A DNA stretch of 64,000 nucleotides from Candidula unifasciata. Taxonomy: Eukaryota; Mollusca; Gastropoda; Stylommatophora; Geomitridae. Each line of letters opens with the position of its first letter. Within the stretch, counting starts at the first letter, position 1. The notes below the pieces were generated by a model. It was given only the letters and a program-made list of their open reading frames with translations. It made no database searches and was not told the DNA's origin. A program made the translations under genes and the position numbers. Of this stretch, positions 50,632-61,454 are shown one piece after another. The stretch spans positions 1,270,012 to 1,334,011 of the forward strand of contig CAJHNH020006667.1 in the NCBI GenBank assembly GCA_905116865.2. The letters run 5' to 3'.

Positions 50632-51250
50632 GTTCTGGTTGGCCTTCTCTTTTAAGTTCGTAGCACCAAGTGTTTGCAGGTCCGACATTCTCTCAATATG
50701 CTCAAGCCATTTCAACCTATTAGATCTCATGATGCTAATGATCAATGGTGAATTTAAACAGTTTATGATTTTCGTTGTTGCTTCTCACTCCCCATTCCTC
50801 GCTGTTTACATCTTTGATAGGTCTTAACATTCGTCCTAAGACTCTGTTTTCGAAAACCTGAAATAAGCCTTCATCTCTATTAGCTGTGCTCCAAGTTATA
50901 GAGCCATTTAAAATGACTGGTCTCATCAACGTTTTATATATTTTGATCTTGGTGTTGCGAGATAGTGACTTTGACTTTAGCAGATGTTGAAAAGCATAGT
51001 GTATTTTCAGACTGTATTCTAGGTTGTATTTCCTCTCTCAGCATGTTAGAGCAGTTGAAGTTTGCACCCAAGTACTTATATGTTTCCTCTCGCTTGATTT
51101 TTATATTATCGACTTGTGCGTGGCCGGATTTTATATCTGTTCCCTGTCTTGTTATTACCATGTATTCGGTCGTATCTTGACTGATAACTAGTCCTGCAAA
51201 CAGCAACACAAAAAGACGACGAAATTTATGATAAATTAGCAAAAGTGAAG

Positions 51251-51804
51251 GTTTAAAGCTGTGGTATTCAATCTTGGGGGCGTCAGGAAATTTCAGGAAA
51301 ACAAAATGAAGGTAGGTGGGTGAGTCAATTTGAACTTATAATCCAGATTTTCGGTTTTAAAAGTCATGAAAACGCAACAGCGCTGCTAGCTTCATGTGGA
51401 GAGTGATCTCAGTTGTGCCCTGTCCAAAATAAGCCCCCCCCCCCCCCCCCAAAAAAAAAGCAGATATCATCAAGACTAAACAGTTTCAGCCATCACAATG
51501 ATATGTGGACACTAAATTACCTGTCGTTGGTGTCTACGGCCATACCAAGTTGAAAATAACGGTTCTCGTCCTGTCGTTGGTGATTGTTTCTTTTGCTATC
51601 TTACACTGTGGTTTATGTGGGTGTTTTTCTCCAAGTTCTCGATTACAGTGCGTGGGTTTTTTCCTATTTGTATATCTTTCCTTTTGTTGTTGTTGTTGTT
51701 GTTGTTGAGAATCACATTTTGTTATGTTGAGGGAGTGGAGGGTGGGAGACTACCCATACAATACACTCAAGGAGGGAACCACCTGACACAAGTTTGAGAC
51801 CACT
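51251..51804. mobile_element. Possible hAT-type MITE
   Basis: Ends ctgtggtattcaatcttgg and caagtttgagaccactg are roughly inverted, with gtttaaag and gttttaaa outside. Contains C and A tracts (51437-51459) and (TTG)n at 51688-51707. Weak. Confidence 0.3.
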
Positions 51805-52073
51805 GGTTTTAAAGGTAAGAGGGTCGGCTTCAATAAAGTCCGTTTTGTCGTAGTATACGGCTCTAATCTCTCCGCAGAAAAACCAGTCTGCTTACCAATC
51901 AGGGCTGCCGAAGTTGGTACTTTTGTACAAATCTGGTACTATTTTACACTTGCAGAGCAAAACTGTACTTTTGGTACCACGCCCGATGTTTTGATACGTT
52001 TAAGTTCGTTTTTTCCATCTGCTTATGAATATACAGGTTTCCTTTTTTTTGTAAATCTCTCTTTTTTAAAAGA

Positions 52074-52350
52074 CAGCTGCCGTGTGGTAGCGGCTAGACG
52101 CTCGCCTGCGGATGGGAAGGTCGTGGCTTCGGGTCCTGATGGAGCCGAACTTGTTTTTTCTCTCTCTAAAAATAACCTTAGCTCTCAGGTCGACTGAGCC
52201 TTGAGTGGGTACTAGGTAAAGTCCTTGGAAGTAAAGGCGGCCAGCGTGATGCTGATTGCATCATTTACCCAGTGCCGATTGGTCTATAAAATATAAGTCT
52301 AGCCCTATATGCCTAATACACCTGAAGGCGTGGAAAAAGTTCCCTTACAC
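52074..52350 (+). repeat. SINE family A copy
   Basis: Head agctgccgtgtggtagcggc, complete to cctgaaggcgtggaaaaag. Confidence 0.85.
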
Positions 52351-52538
52351 TACTTCTTGAAAGACTACAACAAATGCATTGACGAGATCGCAATTCTCAC
52401 TCCAGGAAACTAACCGCACCAACTGGAAGCCGCTATAGCAGCTTTGTATAAAAAAAAGGCGGGGTGGAGGCATGTTACAGCTATGATGTAACGGACTAAG
52501 AATTTAGACTCTTATCAAATATAAGGTAAGTTAGTTTT

Positions 52539-52573
52539 ATGTGTGTGTGTATGTATGTATGTATGTATGTATG

Positions 52574-52650
<77 letters not shown>

Positions 52651-52653
52651 ATG

Positions 52654-52726
<73 letters not shown>

Positions 52727-52739
52727 ATGTGTGTGTGTG
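52539..52739. repeat. Compound TG / GTAT / TA microsatellite, duplicated
   Basis: The order (tg)n(tatg)n(ta)n occurs twice in tandem and ends in (tg)n; about 200 bp. All the repeat-peptide ORFs here are artefacts. Confidence 0.95.
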
Positions 52740-53015
52740 GTTTAAAGATGTTTTAAAGGGTTTGTGATTAAAAAAAATTTTATATGGTATTTTTTCGTGT
52801 GTTTTAAAAAAGAAAAACATTGGCACTATTAAAAAATCGACAGCCCGTCTGCCAAGAGCAGCGCAATAAGGAAGTCTGAACACTGCAGCTCAAGAGAAGA
52901 TCCCCAGTGACTTGGTAAAAGGTGAACTCGTGACTTAAATGAGTCCATGAATCAAGCGGATGATCTTCAGCACAAGGCAAAAAATTAAATCACCCAGCCT
53001 CTCAAATAAATATTA

Positions 53016-53870
53016 CAAGGTCCGATTATTAAGTAATGAGACTAATTCCATAAGTAAGCACATTGGGCTCTGATACAGCAAGTGGCGCAATCTAACAAAC
53101 ACTGTTGTTATGGCCCTTAAAGTCGATGTTACAGCCTTTTGGATGTCATCAATATCGTTAAAAAAGCGTCCTTTCAATGGCAACTTTAATTTTGGGAATA
53201 GGAAAAAAAAAACACAGTGAGACAAATTTGGGGAATAGGGTGGATGATTGAGAAAACTCACGTGTTTTAGGGCCAAAAATTATTGTTATGATATGATGAT
53301 GTCTCTTGGGTACTTAACCCGCTGATGTTTTTGGTCATCACACAACGAATGTGGTATAAACTGGCAAGCAACTTATTTATTGCTAACATCTTGTACTAAA
53401 ATGTTATGAATGGTCTCTCTATTAACACCAGATTAATCTACCATCATCCTCACAGTAAAACAATGATCTTCTTGTATCCATTCTCTGACCTTTGCAACGA
53501 GTTCATCATTATCAACATAAATTGGGTGCCCAGATCTAGGTGCATTAGTAATCATTTCCACACCATTTTTGAATCGTGAATACCATCTGAAAATGTGTGC
53601 AGGAGATAAACCATTATCCCCATAAACTTGTTGCATCAATTCAACTGTTTCAATGGCGCTTTTTCTGAGTTTTAAAGAATTTTATGTTAGCCTTTTGCTC
53701 CGTGCTGATTACGTAACAATGTACCTCTGACTAGGTCAACAAAATGGCGGCTTGTTTGAAGTCTGCTTATCGTAGCGGCGATGAAAAGTTGCCAGATCAT
53801 AGATGAATGTTGCTTCTTCAGATTCCATGCTTAGCTTTATAGATGGCATTTTTGTCTTGGCCATAATAAA
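53016..53870 (-). pseudogene. mariner transposase remnant
   Basis: In order on minus: VELMQQVYGDNGLSPAHIFR and WYSRFKNGVE (helix-turn-helix), APRSGHPIYVDNDELVAKVR, after a stop SGVNRETIHNILVQDV, FIPHSLCDDQKHQR, then a jump to FLNHPPYSPNLSHCVFFF and FPKLKLPLKGRFF (end of the catalytic domain). Two or more stops, and a deletion between 53280 and 53320 removing the core. Confidence 0.88.
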
Positions 53871-53901
53871 ATCAGTCAAATTACTTAATTGTCGGACCTT
53901 G
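53016..53901 (-). mobile_element. mariner element, internally deleted (886 bp)
   Basis: Inverted ends caaggtccgattattaagta and its near complement ending cggaccttg at 53901, flanked by TA on both sides (53014-53015, 53902-53903). A full mariner is about 1.3 kb, so about 0.4 kb is missing, including most of the catalytic D-x-D region. Confidence 0.9.
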
Positions 53902-53908
53902 TATTTAC

Positions 53909-54030
53909 AGTAAAATCTCGTTAATACGAATTCCACAGGGCCGGAAAAAAACCCCAAGAGCTCGTGTTGGAAAACTTATGCTACGCGAAGAGTAATATAT
54001 TATGAATAAAACAAGTTCGTGTTAAGGAGG
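53909..54030. mobile_element. Possible pogo-like terminal repeat
   Basis: acagtaaaatctcgttaata then cgaattccacagggcc resembles pogo/Tigger ends (CAGTAAAACCTCG...). The partner end was not found. Confidence 0.3.
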
Positions 54031-54299
54031 TTTTAACTATATTATGCTTCTAAAAAGAAAGAAATAAAGAAACATATAGCTACTGAAAGGAACATAATTT
54101 GGTCATAATATTTACATTAAAAATCTGTAGTTTAATGAGATCATCACCACCGCACATCGGACATGACTAGATATGGTCCGTTTTTAGGCTAACAACTCCC
54201 ATTCTGTTGTAGTTGATGTAATGACGGATGGCTCCCGTGTGGTTTTTCTGTCGCGCAGCTCAAACTGGTATACCCAGGGTATGCAGCCTATTCAGTGAA

Positions 54300-54780
54300 A
54301 AATAGTTTTCCAAGAAACTGAAAGCCTCACAGCGTTTAGTCCCTGGTATGGCATTGATGGCTTCTCTCCTGTCCACAGACAGCCCATTTCTAAAAGTCGC
54401 ACTGCCAGCCAGCGCGTCTGCTCTCTCATTGTCTTTCACACCAGCATACCCTATGACAAAAATAAAGGCGATTTTGCAGTATCAGACAGGGCCACTGTTT
54501 TCGTATGACCCCGCCTCGATCTCCTGTAGCATGCTGAGCAAACATGCATTGGTGAACTAACTTTTCAGCCATTTTAGGGCCTTTGTCATAGCCATGACCT
54601 CCATTGTCAAGATACTGGTGGTAGAGGCAAAGGCTCCACTGTCTTCTTTAATGATATTTCCTTTGGTTCGTGCATGAAAGCCCATGCACTTCTGACAAAT
54701 CACACACACCAAGTCGTCATATCCTTTGCTATTGCATGCAACACATGTCCCCCCCCTCTCAAACAAAGGCCACTTCAAGG
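54300..54780 (-). pseudogene. LINE RNase H domain remnant
   Basis: Minus reads EDSGAFASTTSILTMEVMAM then TKALKWLKS, and after a break VIGYAGVKDNERADALAGSA, matching the retrotransposon RNase H pattern (E in ...T-x-x-x-E-V-x-A...A-L...W-L; H-A-G-V-x-G-N-E-x-A-D). The usual His in GHAGV is Tyr. A different LINE type from the RTE copies, which lack RNase H. Confidence 0.7.
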
Positions 54781-55109
54781 GGTTTTAACCCTAAACCGCC
54801 CACTGTCGTAATCGAATTCTGGTGAACGCTGAGGATTGCATTATGAAACTATTTCACTACTTTCTACGCCACTGAGCGATACACAAAAATTGTCAGTGAA
54901 ATATAAAACCATTACAAATCACGTTTTTATACCGTGTTGCTTTCCCCTTGAATGCCAAATCAAATCTGTTGTTGTGCAAATTAATTCCGTAAAAATTATT
55001 TGTGTTCCTCTAAAAAAGATCACATCTTCATCGCTAATGTTGGCGCAAGATCAGATCTAATGAAATTTATTTTTACAATTGTCGTTTCTTTTTTAGAGGG
55101 GAGGAAAGG

Positions 55110-55116
55110 GGGGGGG

Positions 55117-55210
<94 letters not shown>
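55110..55210. repeat. Poly-G and (GA)n microsatellite
   Basis: Eleven G followed by about 90 bp of GA. Confidence 0.95.
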
Positions 55211-55215
<5 letters not shown>

Positions 55216-55379
55216 CTGTTGAGATTTGGTTGAAGAAGAAAGATATCAGTAGACAAGGAGGATAAAAGGGAATTGGAAAACTCACCGGTAAGGAAACATG
55301 TATAATATTTTCAACAGCCAGTGTTGTAAAGAACCTTCTTCAATCCTGTGACGCAACGGGTATACAATTCTAGATCAAT

Positions 55380-55600
55380 ATTTCTACAGGTCGATCGGCT
55401 CTCGTTTGGTGGTGTGGTCAACATCACGATGACAGCCTTCTCTTCCCTTGAAATTACCTAGTACCCACTGTAGGCTGAGTCGACCTGGGGACCTAGGTAT
55501 ACATTTAGATAGGAAACAAATCTGTGACGATGCGGTTTTGAACTTCACACCTATGGTCTGGCAGGCAGTGTTATTGCCAGATTTACCACATTCTAAAAGT
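55380..55600 (-). repeat. SINE family A copy, diverged
   Basis: ggtgtggtcaacatcacgat, tagtacccactgtaggctga, gtcgacctggggacc in order; the 3' end is weak. Confidence 0.55.
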
Positions 55601-55611
55601 AAAGTATAAGT

Positions 55612-55812
55612 AAAGGACCTTTTTCCACCATTTCAGGCGCTTTGGGCACATAGGGCTAGACCTATATTTTATAGACCAATCGGCACTCGGTAGAAGATTT
55701 GGGTCAACATCACGCTGGTCGCCTTTACTTCACATGACTGTACCTGGTACCAAATTGAGGCTGGGTCGACCTGGGAACGAAGGCAATACAAGGAAAAAAT
55801 TCTAGCTCCACA
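55612..55812 (-). repeat. SINE family A copy
   Basis: gtaaaggacctttttccacc to aaattctagctccac; lacks the tRNA head. Confidence 0.8.
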
Positions 55813-55814
55813 CT

Positions 55815-56135
55815 GTCCTAGGCTGATATTAAAATATCTTTGACTAGCCACATTTGTAGTTGATTAGGCTACTATATCTAGAATGTCTCGTAGGTCGATA
55901 CTAAAATATGTTTATCTAGCCATATCTGTAGTAGATAAATCTACTACATACATCTAGAATGTCTCGAAAGTCGATACTAAAAAATGTTTAGCTAAAAGGT
56001 ATAACATCTAGAATGTAACGTAGGTCGATATTACAATATGTTTGTCTAGCCACATCTGTAGTAGACAAAGCTAATTCATCTAGAATATCCAAAGGACTGT
56101 TATTTAAATCTGTTTGAAAAGCTTTATCTGTAGTA
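55815..56135. repeat. Tandem repeat, about 60-75 bp unit, about 4-5 copies
   Basis: Unit contains ctagaatgtctcgtaggtcg, atactaaaatatgtttatct and agccatatctgtagtagata; each unit holds a short inverted motif (gtagtagataaatctactac). Copies diverge and vary in length. Confidence 0.85.
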
Positions 56136-56409
56136 GATAATGCTACAACTATAATAGTACTGGCAAATTAAATTTCTAGTAGGAAAAGTGTTTTAATTTG
56201 AATTATATTCTCTTATTTATTTGCTTTAATGGTTAAAAGTAAATGGTTGCTTGAAAAAGCCTCGATGAGACCATTTACAAACGGCAAAGAAGAAAAAGAA
56301 AAAACAAAACAAAATAAAGACAGACAGCAGACGGAGAAGAAGAAAGAAAGAAAAAGAAAGAAAGAAAGGAAGAAGAAGAAAAAATAAGAAGAAAGACTAT
56401 CCACAGAAT

Positions 56410-56757
56410 AAACCCTGTGTGGGTTCCTATGCTCCACTGTGGGGGGGGGGGGGGGCGAGGAAGAGAACAGACCCATTGTCCTTAATAAGCATATCGTAAA
56501 CGTCGACTAAGTGAGGGTGTTTCCTTCGAGCTCGGAGTGCATCTGCTTGAGTCGGAGAATAGAAAAAAATGTGATCTGTTAAATGAATGTGCACGCAAAA
56601 CTCAAATTCTGGAATAAGACTAAAATCCAGAAGTGGACAAACAACTAGAACTTTGCACTGAAATTTAAGCACGCGAAGAAGAAGAAGAAGAAGAAGAAGA
56701 AGAAGAAGAAGAAGAAGAAGAAGAAGGAAGAAGAAGAAGAAGAAGAAGAAGAAGAAG
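56410..56757 (+). repeat. SINE family B copy with long (GAA)n tail
   Basis: Head tgtgtgggttcctatgctcc, a G tract (56441-56454), body, and a tail of about 27 GAA units (56674-56757). Shows directly that the GAA microsatellite grew from the SINE tail. Confidence 0.88.
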
Positions 56758-57029
56758 ATGATGATTCACAGTATAAAATACAAGGACGGAACAAGATATA
56801 ATTTAAAAAAAAACTAATGTAACTTTCATGTACAAAAAAACTAAAGACAAACTACCCTTGAACTTAAAATACAGCTCACGGTAACTGCAATTGCTGATCA
56901 AGCCATGTATTTATCTGTAGCTCAAACTAACATAAACACATTCAATCTGAACTGATCCTCACAAACGGGAGCAGTTTTTGACAATGTCCTCCATCAACAA
57001 GAAGGCAAGGAGGAACGCTAGAGCTCAAA

Positions 57030-57311
57030 TTGCGATCAAATGAAGACGCCGATCTTCTGATTCAATACAGACACGGCAAAAGCATCTGTAGCGATCAGTA
57101 TGCATGGGCCTCAAATCATGCTATGTTGACACAGAAACCCAACGTAAAAGCCAAATCGTGCTCCCTCAGCCGAAAACGGGGCGGCAGAATTGTAAAGAGA
57201 GAAAAACAAATTCTATGTATAGGAATATCAATCAACGCTGCCCAGAACTGTTGCATTCTGGCTTGGTTCGGCAGAGCTTTGAGCGCGTCTGACGTGCTGT
57301 ATCGCAAGTAA
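57030..57311 (+). other. Unrecognised 93-codon ORF
   Basis: No homopolymers (contains HGKSICSDQYAWASNH and SLSRKRGGRIVK) but no motif that I know and no splice context. Probably chance or old transposon sequence. Confidence 0.15.
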
Positions 57312-57329
57312 TTGCCAATCTCCTAAATA

Positions 57330-57351
57330 TGGGGGGGGGGGGGGGGGGGGG
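57330..57351. repeat. Poly-G tract
   Basis: About 22 G; 57352-57650 shows nothing recognised. Confidence 0.9.
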
Positions 57352-57654
57352 GCAAAGGTCATAATGAAACCACTAGCGCATCAGTCAATTTTTAGATGTT
57401 TCTAGTGCTTTCATTTCACTTCCAGCAATTTGAAAAATCGTTAATTTCAGTAAAGACTTTAGGAACATTTAAGAGCTATTAGGCAAATGTGATGCAAAAA
57501 CGTATATCTATTTTGGACATAGGGAAATAATTAGTGTAAAGTTTCCAAACGTAGATCATGTTTATATATGAGTTCTTTCTGCAAGATTTCATGGTAATGA
57601 AGAACGCTAACTGATTAATTATAACAATTTGTGCCGTGCCGACATCCGCCTAGG

Positions 57655-57838
57655 CGGTGGTTCCCAACCTTCCTAATGACGCAACCCTTTAGTACAGTTG
57701 TTCATGTTGTGGCGACCCCAAACAATACATTTATTTTCTTTGCTACTTCAATGTGTTTTCCGTTGGTCTTTGGCGACCCCTGTAGTTGGGTAGCTCGACT
57801 CACAAAAGGGTTGCGAACCGGAGGTTGAGAACCGCTGG
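57655..57838. mobile_element. hAT-like MITE
   Basis: Ends ggcggtggttcccaacctt and aggttgagaaccgctg are inverted, the pattern of small hAT elements starting CAG(C/T)GGTTCTCAACC. No clear target duplication. Confidence 0.6.
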
Positions 57839-57849
57839 ATTATGCTGTC

Positions 57850-58005
57850 TAAGTTCAACAGTTTGCCATTGCTTCTGAAAAGCTTGGTGCTACATAACAC
57901 TGTAAAAATCAACTTAAAGCGGTTTGCTGCCAAATTGCATGCAGCTGAAGCGAACCAATTATTGAAAATATGAAGCGCCTTCGCAAACCCTAAGCCACGA
58001 TCTTC
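57850..58005 (-). repeat. SINE family C copy, degenerate
   Basis: cagtttgccattgcttctga, tgcatgcagctgaagcga and aaccctaagccacga in the family C order. Confidence 0.5.
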
Positions 58006-58519
58006 TTACACAGAAGCAAACTAATGACAACATCAAAGTCCGTGATAATAAGAGCTTAATTAAGAACCCTGTGCACCCGCACTTTATTTTGCCATATAGA
58101 ACACATGACGCAACTTGCTCGCTGATGCCCTCAAACCAGCGTTCAGTGTTGAATAATCGTGCTCTTGAGAAGCAACACAAAACCTGCTCCTAAGACGTCA
58201 CATCCGCCGGTAAAGCGCGGCTAATTACAGACACTGTTCTAAACATGGAAACTACATAGGAAATAATGGGCCTTAGAGCGTAAGTACAAACCCGTGTGCA
58301 CTTGACCTTCTCCATACATTAGGTTACGTAAAGGTAATTATTGTAAGTGTCGTTGCTTTTAATACATAGAGGAAGCGTTTAATGGACTGCTTGAAGGGGG
58401 AGTTTGTCAAGCACACAACACTGCTTTAGTTTTAGCCAGAGTTTTGTGTGTGTGTCTAGAAAAGTTGGGTCGGTGTTCACAACAAAGTATCTTAAAAAGG
58501 TGTCGGTAACCATCATTAT

Positions 58520-58660
58520 GAAGTGCCAGACTGCAAGCCACACATGGTCTGTTCCTCCACTTCATCAAATCCTGTGCAATTGTTTGGATATCAAGAATGG
58601 AGTGCTGCTGCTTAGCAGACTTTTAACTTTGTCGTCAGGGTTCGTTTTAGGGTTTATCTT
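58520..58660 (-). repeat. Dispersed repeat family D copy
   Basis: cttcatcaaatcctgtgcaa and atcaagaatggagtgctgct resemble the 16290 copy. Confidence 0.4.
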
Positions 58661-58734
58661 GCATGTTCTCGTTTCCCTACTGCATCTGTCTCCTATTTCA
58701 TGTCCATTTAAGGCTGAAACGACATGGGAGCTTC

Positions 58735-59265
58735 TTCTTCTTCAGCGTTCAAAGCCCTTGAGGTTCATTGCTGCAGATATCACCCGCCTCCAGTCATCTC
58801 TCTGGTTGGCCTTCTCTTTATATTGATGACACCAAATGTTTACAGGTCTGCCTGGACGTTATCTCTCTGTCGTCTTCTTAGTCTGCCTCGTGATCTACGA
58901 TCATTCAGCTCCCTTGTGCATATACAGTTTTTACCTCTCTGGTATTTGACATTCTCTCAATATTCCCAAGCCATTTCAGTCTTTTAGTTCTCACGATGCA
59001 AATGATCAGTGGTGATTTAAACAGATTATGAATTTCGTTGCTGCTTCTCACTCCCCATTCGCATTTGTTTCAATCTTTGATGGGTCCAAAGATTCCTGGT
59101 AAAACTCTGTGTTCGAAAATTTGTAATGAGGCTTCATCTCTTTTAGCTGGGCTCCAAGTTTCAGAGCCATATAAAACGACTGATCTTATCAACGTTTGAT
59201 ATATTTTGATCTTGGTGTTGCGAGATTATTACTCTGACTTTAACAGATGTTGAAGGGCATTGTAT
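58735..59265 (-). mobile_element. RTE-like LINE 3' fragment, uninterrupted
   Basis: Minus-strand; (gaa)n tail at 58735, then the same sequence as the two halves at 48219 and 50640 without a gap at the hAT site (ctggttggccttctcttta). Gives the pre-insertion state. Confidence 0.8.
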
Positions 59266-59281
59266 ACTTTACTTCCAGATT

Positions 59282-59396
59282 GTGACCTTGGAACTAGGGT
59301 CATTTATTTAAAAAATAAATAAAAAGTCCGGCTTCTAAACCCATGGCCTTCTGATCCACAAGCGAGCGTCTGGTCACTACACCACGGCGGCTTCCT
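59282..59396 (-). repeat. SINE family A copy, head half
   Basis: gaccttggaactagggtc to tacaccacggcggcttcc; abuts the LINE. Confidence 0.75.
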
Positions 59397-59460
59397 TGAG
59401 TGTATGTGTATGTATGCACATACATATATTTTCACGTAGGCGTGCACGTGTGTATGTTAC

Positions 59461-59461
59461 G

Positions 59462-59540
<79 letters not shown>
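59461..59540. repeat. (TA)n(TG)n microsatellite
   Basis: About 58 bp TA then about 22 bp TG. Confidence 0.95.
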
Positions 59541-59935
59541 AATTGTACATCTATGTCGATATATGTGTGTGGGTGCGTATAGTGCATACCAGCCCCTCCC
59601 CAACAACCCTCACTAGGTGCTAGAGTACGGGTCCAAGCCACTAGTTTTGGTGCAATCAACATTTCTTACCCAACATAATTGGCACACGGAAACCAGACTA
59701 CAGTTATTATCGATACTGCTCGCAATAGGTTGAACGTGGTCGATTGTTCTTTTTCATGTATGGATGATGGATGATGACATAAACGTCCGTGGGTTCTTTG
59801 TTAGCCTCTTCTCATGATCTGGCAATATAGCGCCACCTTCTTTATCTTGTAACTATTCCCATCAGTGGTTGTCAGACGTTTGTCTTATTTCTTCACCTTT
59901 CTTGAATTCTTCCCATTTAATGTTCATCAGTGTGC

Positions 59936-59999
59936 TCGACCTGGGAGCCAAGGTCATTTTTGAAAAAAGTCCGGTTCCACTAGTCCACTGCGACTCCCC
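59936..59999 (-). repeat. SINE family A fragment
   Basis: cgacctgggagccaaggtca then a shortened head ccactgcgactcccc. Confidence 0.6.
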
Positions 60000-60179
60000 A
60001 CATGTTCTATACCATGATGAAAATCTATCCAATATCTTCTCTTGGAGTCTCTCTTCCCCTCCACATTTCATGTTGTTACCCAAAATATTCCAAATATCAG
60101 GAATGTGCACGGTCTCCTGCAAGTGTGAGTAACCAGCTCTCTTATATTCTCACACATAAAAAAGAATTTCGTACTCACA

Positions 60180-60226
60180 CGCGAATCTTCCTATAGTAAC
60201 ATTCAGAAAGTGAGATCCTCATACAA
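60180..60226 (-). CDS. Weak candidate alternative 5' exon for the semaphorin
   Basis: Reads MRISLSECYYRKIRV before a strong donor gtgagt, in the phase (2) needed by Sema2 exon 2. YYRK resembles the YYRT segment near the start of the sema domain. There is no signal peptide, a stop codon five codons upstream, and about 20 kb of repeats between. One in three random donors would fit the phase. Confidence 0.12.
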
Positions 60227-60229
60227 TGA

Positions 60230-60740
60230 GATAATCAGAGCCAAACTTCCACATAAACAGGAACAAATAAAGTAGACACCAGACCTTTACAGCATTGATA
60301 GGGCCCTGACATTCAGACCAATGACATATGAAGTTCATGGCCTGCTTATGAACAGACAAAGCCCAAAGGTTATCATATCATGTTGTTGATGTTTGGCTAG
60401 GACGAGCTACCTGGGAGGATAGGCTGCAGGTGCAGGCACTTTGAGGTGTGCTTTGTTTTTCACTTGTGTAACCGATTAATCAGCCCCTGGTTCCTGCAGA
60501 TCAAAGGGACAGACAGGCAAAACGATACCAATTGTTCGGGAACTTTTCCCTTTCCCGTTCCCTGAGGTCATCAAGGTGTTGGATTAATAAATCACCTGGT
60601 ATTGATTGGATTCATAGGTAGAGGGCCATACTGGATCGCTTACAAACTGGAAAGCTGGTTGACGAATCAAGTAAAAGACTTGAGTTTTAACTCTACAGTT
60701 TCCCGTTTAAAAAAAAAATGAACAGAACCATTGCTCGTTA
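60230..60740. other. No recognised feature
   Basis: No coding, RNA or repeat signal identified. Confidence 0.4.
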
Positions 60741-60744
60741 ATAA

Positions 60745-60890
60745 GCATGTCGTGAAAGGCCATGTATACAGGAAAAACGAAAATAGGATGCGTTGGGCCG
60801 AATGGTGAAGTTATCACAGCCTAGCTGTCAACCAGAACAAAATGTGTTGATGCCTTTTTAAGGGCGAACGCGGCAGAAGAAGACACTCTC
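60745..60890 (+). repeat. SINE-like family H copy
   Basis: Second copy of the block at 880-1010 (gcgttgggccgaa, atcacagcctagc, cctttttaagggcg, cagaagaaga). Confidence 0.5.
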
Positions 60891-61079
60891 TTTAGTTGGA
60901 GGCATTAACGTTCAGGTCGTTTTAAACCCTAACAAGGAGCTAAACCACGAGCTTTGTTAGCAGAAGATTGCAGAGTATAGGTCCTAAAAACATTCTTTCA
61001 GAAGAAACTGTATTTAAAGGCTAGAAGAACTACTGCATTGCCTTCCCGGTGGGCCCGGGACCCCAGTTAGAGGCTGGGG

Positions 61080-61290
61080 GTAGCTTGACTGCCCCCTAAA
61101 AAGCATGTCGTAAAAAGGCGACTAATTAGTCATGTTTCATTCAAAGTCGGAATGCATCTGTAAGTAACTAACAGTCTGCATAAAAAAAAAGCCAGATTTG
61201 TAAAACGGATGTGCGTAGAAAACTGAAATTAATTCCAGAAGTGGATGAACAACAATAACTTTCTTGCGAAGTTTACAGACGGTCAGTGCG
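61080..61290 (+). repeat. SINE family B copy, diverged
   Basis: aaagcatgtcgtaaaaaggc to acagacggtcagtgcggg, head missing. Confidence 0.65.
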
Positions 61291-61454
61291 GGAAAAGGCA
61301 GAAAGGCCGCATAATCCCCAGAATAACGGTGTAAGTGGCACCGAGATTGAAGGGCTTCGATGCTCACGACACAACCAAAGGAGCTATACTCAAGTGCTTC
61401 TGAAAATATCGCTGCAAACAAAGCAGCACCTCGGCCAGTATAAGCTAACGTAGA

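Larger units (their letters stand above)
48219..51195 (-). pseudogene. RTE-like LINE 3' part, interrupted by hAT copy 2
   Basis: Minus-strand LINE in two pieces, 48219-48291 and 50632-51195. The second piece reads YMVITRQGTDIKSGHAQVDN, YKYLGANFNCSNMLREEIQP, then RPVILNGSITWSTANRDEGL and MRSNRLKWLEHIERMS, the C-terminal part of the LINE polyprotein after the catalytic domain. The 3' tail is (gaa)n at 48219. The intact order is seen at 58735-59265. Confidence 0.85.

Noticed and set aside
55283..55345. Exon-like stretch with a gtgagt donor on minus
   Set aside because: Phase would fit exon 2, but the peptide (HWLLKILYMFPY) has no semaphorin similarity and the acceptor is poor.
57740..57940. Short ORFs on both strands
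   Set aside because: They fall in a MITE and a degenerate SINE.
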